Assembly: GCA_963510375.1 (NCBI GenBank)
Contig: CAUPES010000001.1
Coordinates: 1 to 64,000 of the forward strand
DNA length: 64,000 nt
From: Fastidiosipila sp963510375
GTDB lineage: Bacteria; Bacillota; Clostridia; Saccharofermentanales; Fastidiosipilaceae
Reading direction: 5' to 3'
Of the stretch, positions 7,874 to 15,624 are shown piece by piece. The notes under the pieces were generated by a model. It searched no databases. It worked only from the letters and a program-made list of their open reading frames with translations, and was not told where the DNA came from. The position numbers and the translations under genes are program-made. Each line of letters starts with the position of its first letter. The stretch's first letter is position 1.

Positions 7874-8944
7874 ATGCTTACAGTAAAATTTTTAATCGGC
7901 TTAGATGAGCAGGAAAAAGATCAATATCTGAATAATATAAAGGACAAGGAAACTTTAACCATTGATATCAATGATATAAGTTATGAAAGTTATGGTCAAA
8001 AATTTTTAGAATTAAAAGGAAATAAATTAAGAAAGATAAAAAGAGATTTGATACAAAGCTCCCACTCCACAATTCAAAAATATTTAGAGCCCCACTATAA
8101 TACTGAAATCTCTACTATTTGCATAAACTTACTAAACATAGATAGGAAAATGCGTGTAGAGCTTTATCAAGATATTAAATATTTTGCAAAAGAGAGCAAG
8201 ATTAAGATAAGTGTTGAAGCAATTTTATTCATCTCACCGTTGAGCGCGATTCAGGGCGAGCTTGAAAAGTCATTAAATAATACAAATTACAATTTAATAA
8301 AAAGAAATTATATAAATATTGAAATACCAAGAAAAAAAGTAGATTGTGATTACGTGACAGTCGTCCTAAAACAAAAGAATAAAGTCGTTGAACAGGCTCA
8401 AATTAATATAAATAAAAACCATGATAACGTCCATCACAAAGAGAGCCTTGCCCAACACAGAGATATGGTCTTAGCGGAAGGAGAGATGGTAATTAGCCAA
8501 GTTCCAGAAGTTTTTAAATCGGACTTTAGACAATTGTTGAGGTTTCATGATTCTGGTAAAGGTTTAGCTAGAACAGCAGTTACAGAAGAAAGGATGAGTA
8601 GAGCTAAGCGTTGGTACGCTGATCAATTTGTCCAAAATAAAAGATACTACCAATATATAGGGCATCAGTTTATAGGAGCAAATTTATTAATATCTGAGTG
8701 CCTGCCGGAAGATGGTGTTTATGAAAATATAGATAGTTTCATTATGGATAAAGCTGAAATTATTAATCAACACATGCAAGCTCATGTTGGTTTCACGCCT
8801 GGATACAAAGAACATTTTAATTTATCGGATGATATGGTGAAAACTCTGATGCTTTTGGCACACTGTGATGAGACAGGCAGAGTAGTAAATCAAGAGCAGT
8901 TGGATAAATACAATTCAATAATGGAAGAGTGCGCACAAAAATAG
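7874..8944 (+). CDS. Degenerate polynucleotide-kinase-like domain fused to an HD domain
   Basis: A 356-residue protein. The C-terminal half has HD-phosphohydrolase ligands: H196, H225-D226 (RFHDSGK), H264, H300/H304 and D332 (AHCDETG). The N-terminal half follows the layout of P-loop nucleoside/polynucleotide kinases that are often fused to HD domains: a first strand FLIGL, then NLLNIDRKMRVELYQDIK, KISVEAILFISPL and a late IEIPRKKVDCDYVTVV. However, the expected Walker A glycines and GKS/T are replaced by GLDEQEKDQY at residues 9-18, so ATP binding is probably lost. The HD part may still hydrolyse a phosphoester. RBS AGAGGGA precedes the ATG. A 17-bp gap separates it from the ygjP-like gene, suggesting an operon. 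Confidence 0.65.
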   Translation: MLTVKFLIGLDEQEKDQYLNNIKDKETLTIDINDISYESYGQKFLELKGNKLRKIKRDLIQSSHSTIQKYLEPHYNTEISTICINLLNIDRKMRVELYQDIKYFAKESKIKISVEAILFISPLSAIQGELEKSLNNTNYNLIKRNYINIEIPRKKVDCDYVTVVLKQKNKVVEQAQININKNHDNVHHKESLAQHRDMVLAEGEMVISQVPEVFKSDFRQLLRFHDSGKGLARTAVTEERMSRAKRWYADQFVQNKRYYQYIGHQFIGANLLISECLPEDGVYENIDSFIMDKAEIINQHMQAHVGFTPGYKEHFNLSDDMVKTLMLLAHCDETGRVVNQEQLDKYNSIMEECAQK

Positions 8945-8961
8945 TTGGAGACCTGCAAATA

Positions 8962-9537
8962 ATGTTTTTATATCCATTAAAAAATGAAACTCAAGACCTC
9001 ATCAAAATACATGTTAATTTTGATAAGCGCAGGAAAAGAACAATCAAGTTGACCTGGGTTGATTTAGAAAATCTTGAAGTTACTGTACCGTATCGCATGA
9101 ATGAAAAAACAATTAGGACCTTCCTAGCTGATAATCACAGTAAAATTTTAAATAGTCACAATAAAGAAAAAATAGTAGCCCACCTATCCAAATACACTGA
9201 TGCTGAATATGCTAAAGCTAAATGGATATTGAGAGGTGATGCGACTGAGTTCTATACTGAACTATCAAAAACCTATAATGGCAGATTACCTGAACGTATA
9301 CAGACCAGGGCACAGAAAACTCGTTGGGGATCTTGTTCGTCTAATAACACTATTTCGCTAAATGTATACTTATTGCAATTGCCACAGGATCTAAAAGAAT
9401 ATGTGTATCTGCATGAGTTGATTCATCTCGAGGAAATGAATCATGGACCGAGATTTTGGGGAAAATTGGATAAACTTTGCCCTGGAGCAAAAAACAAACA
9501 AAAATTATTACAAAGATATAGAATCCCGGAAAAATAA
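8962..9537 (+). CDS. YgjP/WLM-type metallopeptidase
   Basis: A 191-residue protein with the zinc-peptidase motif HELIH at 151-155 followed by LEEMNHGPRFW, and a preceding TRWGSCSS segment. These are the hallmarks of the YgjP (DUF45) family of gluzincin-like peptidases related to SprT. The frame is open from a GTG at 8929, which would overlap the upstream gene. The ATG at 8962 is preferred because GGAG at 8946-8949 sits at normal distance. Physiological substrates of the family are not established. It is likely co-transcribed with the HD protein gene. Confidence 0.85.
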   Translation: MFLYPLKNETQDLIKIHVNFDKRRKRTIKLTWVDLENLEVTVPYRMNEKTIRTFLADNHSKILNSHNKEKIVAHLSKYTDAEYAKAKWILRGDATEFYTELSKTYNGRLPERIQTRAQKTRWGSCSSNNTISLNVYLLQLPQDLKEYVYLHELIHLEEMNHGPRFWGKLDKLCPGAKNKQKLLQRYRIPEK

Positions 9538-9613
9538 AAAGGTTAACATTGTACAAAAACAATTTCATTTTGTGTTGCACTTTACAAAAAAAGTAAAAAG
9601 TAGACATTTATAT

Positions 9614-9642
9614 TTGACAAATGCCTGAATACATGGGATAAT
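9614..9642 (+). promoter_or_regulatory. Promoter of the infC-rpmI-rplT operon
   Basis: TTGACA at 9614-9619 and GATAAT at 9637-9642 with a 17-bp spacer form a near-consensus vegetative promoter. It leaves a leader of about 130 nt before infC. Confidence 0.8.
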
Positions 9643-9654
9643 CATGCTTAAAAG

Positions 9655-9775
9655 AAGTAGAAATCCGATTTCTCACCTTGAGTTTGCACGAAGAGGTTGA
9701 TAATTATGAAGTTTTAAACTTCATTTTGGGTCGGGTTTTTATGCCCGTTTTTTTGTGCTATAAAATAGGAGGTAA
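9655..9775 (+). promoter_or_regulatory. infC leader with attenuator (L20-leader type)
   Basis: The leader between promoter and infC contains a short hairpin GAAGTTTTAAACTTC and then a CGGG/CCCG hairpin followed by seven T (about 9730-9755), a transcription terminator ahead of the RBS. In Firmicutes this operon is repressed by L20 acting on a structured leader through such a terminator. The attenuator is visible; control by L20 is inferred from the family. Confidence 0.6.
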
Positions 9776-9780
9776 AGACC

Positions 9781-10380
9781 ATCGCTAAGAATAAGAAAAA
9801 CACAACATTGACGAACGAAGACATTGATGTAGATCAACTTAGATTAATTGATGAAAATGGTGAGAACCATGGAGTTGTTTCTAGAGAAGATGCTTTGGAT
9901 AGAGCTTTTGCAGCAGGACTTGATTTAGTTTTAATAAATCCCAATCCTGAGAATGCTGTAGCGAAGATTATGGATTTTGGTAAATTCCAATATGAGCAGT
10001 CTAAGAAAGCTAAAGCAGCGAAAAAAGCTCAAAAGACTATCGATGTTAAAGAAGTTGGACTTAAGGTTGTTACTGAGAAGCACGACTTTGACACTAAAGT
10101 GAGACATGCACATAGATTCCTGAAAGATGGAAATAGAGTCAAGGTTAATATCAGATTTAGAGGCCGTGAAATGAGCCACAAAGAGCAAGGTTATGAAATG
10201 ATGAATAAGTTTGCTGAGGCTTGTGCAGAATTAGGTGTAATTGATAATGAGCCTAAGATGGAAGGGAGAAATATGACAATGTTCCTTATGCCTAGACCTG
10301 ATGATAAGAAAAAGACAAAAAACAACTCCGATAATACAGAAAATGTAGATGATTCAGAGTTAGAAACCTCAGAAGAATAA
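9781..10380 (+). CDS. infC: Translation initiation factor IF-3, AUC start
   Basis: IF-3 binds the 30S subunit, prevents premature joining of 50S and checks start codon pairing. The protein is 199 residues if started at ATC 9781. AGGAGG (9767-9772) lies 8 nt before that codon, whereas the first ATG-like alternative in frame (TTG at 9808) has no RBS and would remove the conserved head before DQLRLIDENGE. infC is known for AUU/AUC starts that let IF-3 repress its own synthesis. The N-domain (about 15-85) and C-domain (about 95-180, HKEQGYEMM) are both present, and an acidic tail follows. It heads the operon with rpmI and rplT. Confidence 0.95.
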   Translation: MAKNKKNTTLTNEDIDVDQLRLIDENGENHGVVSREDALDRAFAAGLDLVLINPNPENAVAKIMDFGKFQYEQSKKAKAAKKAQKTIDVKEVGLKVVTEKHDFDTKVRHAHRFLKDGNRVKVNIRFRGREMSHKEQGYEMMNKFAEACAELGVIDNEPKMEGRNMTMFLMPRPDDKKKTKNNSDNTENVDDSELETSEE

Positions 10381-10438
10381 TTGAGGGTATCAAAACAAGT
10401 TAAATAAACAGAGAAAGAGAAAGTAGAGGAGAAGAATT

Positions 10439-10648
10439 ATGCCTAAACAAAAGACACATTCAGCTTCCAGTAAACGTTTTAAAGTAACTGGATCAGGAAA
10501 ATTTGTACGCTCACGCGGACACAAACAACACAAAGCTACACCTAAGTCAAGCAAACAAAAGCGTAACCTAAGAGGTACAACTGTTGCACACAGCGGTGAC
10601 GAGAGAAGAATTGCAGAAGCAATTCCATATGCTAGGAAGAATAGATAA
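10439..10648 (+). CDS. rpmI: 50S ribosomal protein L35
   Basis: A 69-residue, strongly basic protein beginning MPKQKTHSASSKRFKVTGSGK, a clear L35 signature. It is slightly longer than the usual 64-66 residues. It is a late-assembling 50S component bound to 23S rRNA. AGAGGAG precedes the ATG. It lies between infC (58-bp gap) and rplT (19-bp gap), the conserved order. Confidence 0.97.
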   Translation: MPKQKTHSASSKRFKVTGSGKFVRSRGHKQHKATPKSSKQKRNLRGTTVAHSGDERRIAEAIPYARKNR

Positions 10649-10667
10649 TGTAGGGAGGACTTAAATT

Positions 10668-11021
10668 ATGGCTAGAGTAAAAAGAGGTGTAACCTCACAC
10701 GCAAGACACAAAAAAGTTATAAAAATGGCTAAAGGCTATTACGGTCGTAAGAGTATTAACTACAAAGTCGCTAACCAAGCAGTAATGAAATCTTTGTCAT
10801 ACGCTTACCGTGATCGTAAAGTTAAAAAACGTGAATTTAGAAAATTATGGATCACAAGAATTAATGCAGCTTGTCATCAAAATGACATCAGCTACAGCCG
10901 TTTCATCAACGGTTTGAAAAAAGCTGGTATCGAATTAGATCGTAAAGTTTTAGCAGACATTGCATTGAATGATCCTAAGAACTTTAGTGCAATTGTAGAA
11001 CAAGCTAAATCAGCACTATAA
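10668..11021 (+). CDS. rplT: 50S ribosomal protein L20
   Basis: A 117-residue protein with MARVKRGVTSHARHKKVIK at the N-terminus and the conserved HRDIS-like and GLKKAGIELDRKVLADIA segments. L20 is an early 23S rRNA-binding assembly protein and, in Firmicutes, the repressor of this operon. The length is standard. RBS GGGAGGA precedes the ATG. Confidence 0.97.
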   Translation: MARVKRGVTSHARHKKVIKMAKGYYGRKSINYKVANQAVMKSLSYAYRDRKVKKREFRKLWITRINAACHQNDISYSRFINGLKKAGIELDRKVLADIALNDPKNFSAIVEQAKSAL

Positions 11022-11052
11022 TTGCAAGTACTGAATAATATTGTTTTAAATG

Positions 11053-11090
11053 GTAGTGTGTTAACTTTTGGTTAGTACACTACTTTTTTG
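11053..11090 (+). terminator. Terminator of the infC-rpmI-rplT operon
   Basis: GTAGTGTGTTAAC pairs with GTTAGTACACTAC (two wobble or mismatch positions) around a TTTTG loop, followed by a run of six T. Confidence 0.88.
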
Positions 11091-11269
11091 CTTAATTTAA
11101 TAGTAAAATCTTCTTATGTAGATTTATGTGGATTGCAAGCTTGCAGTTTTGGAAAAGCTAAGAAGTATATAAAAATAAAAATACAAGAATTGGAAATATT
11201 AGAAAATAAAAAATATCAGAAGTGCTATAGATATTCTAAACAAAAAATATGTGACAGCAGGTGTTTAAT

Positions 11270-12061
11270 ATGAAAGAAATTTCTAGTAAACAAAATAAGT
11301 TAATAAAAGAAATAAATAAAGCTCGCTTGAATAAAGGTATTTGGGCAGGAGCTTTTATTGTGGAAGGCTTTAGACTCTGTGAGGAAGCTATTAGTTCAGG
11401 TTTGAAAGTTGAAGCAATTTTTTTAGCTGAACATGTTGTTGCAGATGAAAATAAATATAATTTAGAAAAATATCTACACACTGATTCAGAAGTATATTTA
11501 CTAAATGATGAATTATTTGACTATGTTTCTAAGACACAGAATTCGCAAGGAATTCTAATGATAGTTGAGGCAAAGGATACCAAAAATATAGCTACACTTA
11601 AGGCTTTACTATCTGATAATGAAAATCTATCTATATTAGTTATGGAAAATCTTCAAGATCCAGGAAATCTTGGTACAATCCTGCGTACAGCCTACGCATT
11701 TGGCTATGATGCTGCTATAACTACAGGAAATAGTGCCAGAATTAATCAGGAAAAAGTTTTGAGGAGCGCTATGGGAGCAGTGTTCCATTTGCCGATATTT
11801 GAGATTAAAGAAACAGATAAACTAATTGAATTATTAAACTCAAACGGAGTCAATATTCTGGCAATGACGCTAGAAGGAGTTGCTTTAAAAGATTATAAAA
11901 AAGAAAAGAAAATTAGTTTATGGGTAGGTAATGAAGGTAACGGGTTAACGAATCATCTTATTGAATCTGCTGATACCAAAATTACAATCCCTATGCCTGG
12001 TGGGGCTGAATCATTGAATGCTGCAATTGCTGCGGCAATTGCTTTATACGAGTTAAAGTAA
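11270..12061 (+). CDS. TrmH/SpoU-family RNA 2'-O-methyltransferase
   Basis: A 263-residue SPOUT methyltransferase. An N-terminal substrate-binding domain (about 1-100, with FIVEGFRLCEEAI) precedes the knotted catalytic domain (about 110-263). The three family motifs are visible: NLQDPGNLGTILRTA, LWVGNEGNGL and IPMPGGAESLNAAIAAAIALYE. The Asn and Arg of motif 1 and the SLN of motif 3 are intact. It transfers a methyl group from SAM to a ribose 2'-OH of rRNA or tRNA; the exact site cannot be told. The ATG at 11270 is preferred over the GTG at 11261. A 248-base gap from rplT holds a terminator and nothing else clear. Confidence 0.9.
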   Translation: MKEISSKQNKLIKEINKARLNKGIWAGAFIVEGFRLCEEAISSGLKVEAIFLAEHVVADENKYNLEKYLHTDSEVYLLNDELFDYVSKTQNSQGILMIVEAKDTKNIATLKALLSDNENLSILVMENLQDPGNLGTILRTAYAFGYDAAITTGNSARINQEKVLRSAMGAVFHLPIFEIKETDKLIELLNSNGVNILAMTLEGVALKDYKKEKKISLWVGNEGNGLTNHLIESADTKITIPMPGGAESLNAAIAAAIALYELK

Positions 12062-12172
12062 GATAATTATTAAGTTATATATAGTGGGTTATAAATTAAT
12101 AAATTTTGATAAATAATATGGTCATATAAAAGTTTATTTCTCACGGAAATTAGAACAGGATTAGGATTAATT

Positions 12173-12799
12173 ATGGAAGTTTTATTGATTGGCGCTGGTA
12201 AAGTTGGAGCTAATTTAGCTGAAGAATTAATAGATGCCGGCGAAGATGTAATAATAATAGAGCAAAATTCTGAGATTTTGCAGAACTTGGATCACTTAGA
12301 TTGTACCAAAATTGAGGGTATGCCTATTGATATTGATGTGCTCGAAAGCGCAGGTATAAGGAGTGTTAATGCAGTAGCTTGTGTTTCGGATAATGAGAAC
12401 ATGAACGTAATGGCGGGACAATTGATTAAAAATATTTATGATAAAGAAAAGGTCATAGTGAAAATTGAAAACCCTGCTAATGAGAGTATGTATCAAGCTA
12501 TGGGATTGCAAACAGTATGTACAACGTCCATGATTATTGGAGCTGTGCTGCAAAATCTAGATTATGTTGTATCGTCTGACATAACCAGTGTGCTGGGACA
12601 CCCAATTAAATACGAGTTAAGACAACTTACAGAAGCATGGGATGGAGTTACAGTTAATACCCTAGAGCACGAATTAGGGGTCCATTTATTGGCAGTTTTA
12701 AAAGGTAATAAAATTGCATTAGTAAGTAGAGATTACACACTATCAGCTAACGAGAGTGTAATAGTTGTAAGCTTACCAGAAGGTGAAAAAGCTGAATAG
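12173..12799 (+). CDS. TrkA-like K+ uptake regulatory protein (first)
   Basis: A 208-residue RCK protein. The N-terminal Rossmann domain has GAGKVGANLAEEL followed by an acidic end of the second strand (IIIEQN), so nucleotide binding is likely. The C-terminal RCK_C part (about 135-205) includes VHLLAVLKGNKIALVSRDYTL. Such proteins form a cytoplasmic gating ring on TrkH/KtrB channels and respond to NAD(H), ATP/ADP or c-di-AMP. The next gene, 15 bp on, encodes a second TrkA-like protein. E. coli TrkA has two RCK units in one chain, so the pair may act together as a split TrkA. Confidence 0.9.
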   Translation: MEVLLIGAGKVGANLAEELIDAGEDVIIIEQNSEILQNLDHLDCTKIEGMPIDIDVLESAGIRSVNAVACVSDNENMNVMAGQLIKNIYDKEKVIVKIENPANESMYQAMGLQTVCTTSMIIGAVLQNLDYVVSSDITSVLGHPIKYELRQLTEAWDGVTVNTLEHELGVHLLAVLKGNKIALVSRDYTLSANESVIVVSLPEGEKAE

Positions 12800-12814
12800 A
12801 TATAGAGGATATTT

Positions 12815-13510
12815 ATGAAAAAAGTAATTATTGTAGGTGGAGATAAAGTTGCTTATCATCTGATAAGAATCTTGGAATCTGAGCATAGATATGAAATTAC
12901 AGTAGTTGAAACAAGGCTAGATACTTCTCAACGTATTGCTAATACCTATGGTATTAAAGTAATTAATGGTGATGGTACAAATGTTGATGTACTTGAACGT
13001 GCAGGTGCTGCAGATGCTGATGTTTTCATTGCTTTGACCGGAAAAGATGAAAATAACCTAATAGCTTGTCAAATAGCAAAATTGAAGTTTAAAGTTGACT
13101 ATACAATAGCAAAAGTAAATAATCCTAAAAACTCTTATATTCTAAAAGTATTGGGAGTAGATCAAATTTTCTCAGCTACAGATATGATTGCACAAATGAT
13201 TGATCAAGAAGTTGCTTATAGTGAAATGAGTCTTGTTTATAACTTTGAGAAAAATACAAAAGCAATTATTAAAGTTCCTTTGAGTTCAGCTAGTGACGCA
13301 GCAGGTAAAAGTTTGGCTGAATATAATTTCGTTGGTGATACTCGTGTGGTTCTTGTTACAAGAGAAGATGGTGAAGCCTTAATTCCTACCGGTGATTTGG
13401 TCATGCAAAACGGTGATACTTTAATTATGGTTTGTGATCAAAAGAATTTTGAAGAGATATGGTTAAATTTTGTTAGACCGGATTTACTCAAGAAAAATGA
13501 AGAAGAATAG
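12815..13510 (+). CDS. TrkA-like K+ uptake regulatory protein (second)
   Basis: A 231-residue RCK protein. Its Rossmann motif is weaker than its neighbour's (VGGDKVAYHLIRIL rather than GxGxxG), while the acidic residue after the second strand (VVETR) and the VINGDGTNVDVLERAGA segment are kept. The C-terminal RCK_C domain (about 140-220) carries the LIPTGDLVMQNGDTLIMV strand pair. It is co-directional with the first trkA gene and with trkH (45-bp gap). It may bind nucleotide less well than the first protein, giving a heteromeric ring; this is inference from the degenerate glycine motif. Confidence 0.88.
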   Translation: MKKVIIVGGDKVAYHLIRILESEHRYEITVVETRLDTSQRIANTYGIKVINGDGTNVDVLERAGAADADVFIALTGKDENNLIACQIAKLKFKVDYTIAKVNNPKNSYILKVLGVDQIFSATDMIAQMIDQEVAYSEMSLVYNFEKNTKAIIKVPLSSASDAAGKSLAEYNFVGDTRVVLVTREDGEALIPTGDLVMQNGDTLIMVCDQKNFEEIWLNFVRPDLLKKNEEE

Positions 13511-13555
13511 TATTTAGCGGTTTTAAGGAAATTTGGTAGATTGTAGGAGTCGATT

Positions 13556-15289
13556 ATGGCTAAAGACTGGCATTTGTTAAGTGACAGAGAAAAAATTGAA
13601 ATAATACAAAATATAAGGAAAAATTCTGAAAAAGGTATTGCAAAAGACTTTAAAACAAAAAACAAAGATAACGAGAAAATTTCTCGTGTAGCAATTCCTT
13701 TGGATAGACCAAAATCAGCAGAAAAAATATTGAAAAATAAAGATAAAAGTTCTGAAGATAAAAAGACTTTGGTATTGCAAAAGGCCAAAAAGAAAAATTT
13801 AAAAAATGAAAGTTCAGAAGTGCTAAGCGGTGATACTAAGTATGTTGAAGAAACCCACGATATAACATATGTATCCAAAGAGCAACTAGATGAACCAGGC
13901 TTACGTGAAACTGTGATGAAATTTTTCAAAAGTCCGGTTAAGTCTATTGTTATATCTTTTGCATTTTTGATTATAATAGGTGCAATCTTACTTAGCTTCC
14001 CGTTTGCTTCAGCTAGTGGTCAATGGACAGGATTTTTTAAAAGTTTATTTACCTCAACTTCAGCAGTTTGTGTTACAGGTCTAGTTCTAGTTGATACTGG
14101 TACGTATTGGAGTGCTTTTGGACATGTAATCATAATTTCCCTAATTCAATTAGGTGGTATAGGTCTTTTGACGATAGTTGCAGCCTTCTTTAGATTGACT
14201 AAGCAGAAAGTTTCTATGAATACAATTAGAAGTTTACAAGAAACTTTTGGAAGCGAGAGTTTAGAGGAAGTTTTTGATCTTTTGAAATTCGTACTACGCT
14301 TTACTTTTAGCTGTGAGATAGTTGGTGGGTTAATAATTTCATTAGCTTACTTAAGATATATGCCAGTGGGTGATGCATTTTATAGAGGTATGTTCCAGGG
14401 TATATCTGCTTTCTGTAATGCAGGTTTCGATGTTATGAGTCCTCAATATGGTGAGTTCTCAAGCTTGACTGGGATTAATAATGATCCAATAGTTTTATTA
14501 ACCACTATATCTTTATTGACTATGGGCGGTTTGGGATTCATTGTTTGGGTAGATATTTTTGATGCAATTAAAGAAAAACGTAAATTGAAATTACATAGCA
14601 AATTGGTACTTTCAGTTACTTTGGGAATTTTAATAATAGGGACCTTACTTGTAGCAGCATTTGAATGGAATAATATGTCAGAGATGGCAATGGGAACTTT
14701 ACCTGATTATCAAAAACCGTTAGCAGCGTTTTTCCAAGTAGCAACCCTTAGAACTGCTGGTTTCAATACAATTAGTCAAAATAATTTATATCAAGTTAGC
14801 ATGTTCATTGGAATAATCATAATGTTTATTGGTGCAAGTCCAGTTTCCACAGGTGGTGGTTTGAAGACTACTACGTTTGCTACAGTTTTAGCTGATGTAA
14901 AAGCTAATATTCAAGGTAAAAAAAGTATTGTTGTTAATAAGCGTAGCTTAAATGCAAAGCTTGTCTCAAAAGCTATGGTGCTTTTTGTATTATTTGTCTC
15001 TGTTGCAGTTGTAGCAGTTGGTTTAATTTTGGGAATTGAAAGAGCAAAAGTACAGTCTGGACAATTTACAAGCTTGGATATAATGTACGAAGTTATTTCA
15101 GCACTATGTACTGTAGGTGTAACTTCTATTCAGACCAATAAATTAAATGTTCTCAGTCATATTGTTCTAATAATCTGCATGTTTATTGGTAGGGTTGGAC
15201 CATTCTCTATTGCCTTGCTTGTATCCTATAAGAAACAAGAGGGGGATGATGAAGAAATATTTGCTGAAGGGGTAAGTTATGTAGGTTAG
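13556..15289 (+). CDS. trkH: TrkH/KtrB-type K+ channel subunit with long N-terminal extension
   Basis: A 577-residue membrane protein. Four pore repeats are recognisable: SAVCVTGLVLVDTG, SAFCNAGFDVMS, ATLRTAGFNTIS and SALCTVGVTSI. Each selectivity region carries the usual Gly. The membrane part starts only near residue 128; before it lies a charged, Lys/Glu-rich cytoplasmic extension of about 125 residues that most TrkH/KtrB proteins lack. It forms the K+ translocating unit with the two TrkA-like proteins encoded just upstream. ATG 13556 has AGGAG at normal distance. The extension may contact the RCK ring, which is inferred. Confidence 0.93.
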   Translation: MAKDWHLLSDREKIEIIQNIRKNSEKGIAKDFKTKNKDNEKISRVAIPLDRPKSAEKILKNKDKSSEDKKTLVLQKAKKKNLKNESSEVLSGDTKYVEETHDITYVSKEQLDEPGLRETVMKFFKSPVKSIVISFAFLIIIGAILLSFPFASASGQWTGFFKSLFTSTSAVCVTGLVLVDTGTYWSAFGHVIIISLIQLGGIGLLTIVAAFFRLTKQKVSMNTIRSLQETFGSESLEEVFDLLKFVLRFTFSCEIVGGLIISLAYLRYMPVGDAFYRGMFQGISAFCNAGFDVMSPQYGEFSSLTGINNDPIVLLTTISLLTMGGLGFIVWVDIFDAIKEKRKLKLHSKLVLSVTLGILIIGTLLVAAFEWNNMSEMAMGTLPDYQKPLAAFFQVATLRTAGFNTISQNNLYQVSMFIGIIIMFIGASPVSTGGGLKTTTFATVLADVKANIQGKKSIVVNKRSLNAKLVSKAMVLFVLFVSVAVVAVGLILGIERAKVQSGQFTSLDIMYEVISALCTVGVTSIQTNKLNVLSHIVLIICMFIGRVGPFSIALLVSYKKQEGDDEEIFAEGVSYVG

Positions 15290-15489
15290 GATTTAGTATT
15301 TAAAAATTTATCTGCACGCAAAAATTTCAATTTTAAGTATAGTTTTTATAATAAAAGATGAAGAATATTCTGGCAAAACAAAAGCTAGTGTTAGAAAAAC
15401 AATTGCGTTTCGCATTTTTAGAAATTTAATTAATTAACTTTGTAGATAGTAGTAAAGAGTTTAAGTTAAATAATTTAAGAGAAAGTATT

Positions 15490-15586
15490 AAAAAACCTGG
15501 CTAAGTGGATTGTACTGACCCCCAAAAAAGTTAGACCAAAATCTAACGATTGGGAGGTCGGTATTTTAATTTAACCAGGTTTTTTA
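15490..15586. terminator. Bidirectional terminator with an inserted palindrome
   Basis: AAAAAACCTGG (15490-15500) and CCAGGTTTTTT (15575-15585) form an outer stem with A/T runs on both sides, suiting the convergent trkH and symporter genes. The loop is unusually long and holds a second imperfect palindrome at 15513-15563: TACTGACCCCC pairs with GGGAGGTCGGTA, enclosing a perfect GTTAGA/TCTAAC stem. The TGACCCCC...AGTTAGAC text resembles IS3-family ends. Confidence 0.7.
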
Positions 15587-15624
15587 TACTTATATAAGTA
15601 ATTTAATGAATCGCAAAGATATTA

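Noticed and set aside
11088..11273. 61-codon plus-strand frame between rplT and the methyltransferase gene
   Set aside because: It starts inside the tail of the rplT terminator, overlaps the next gene and looks like no known protein.
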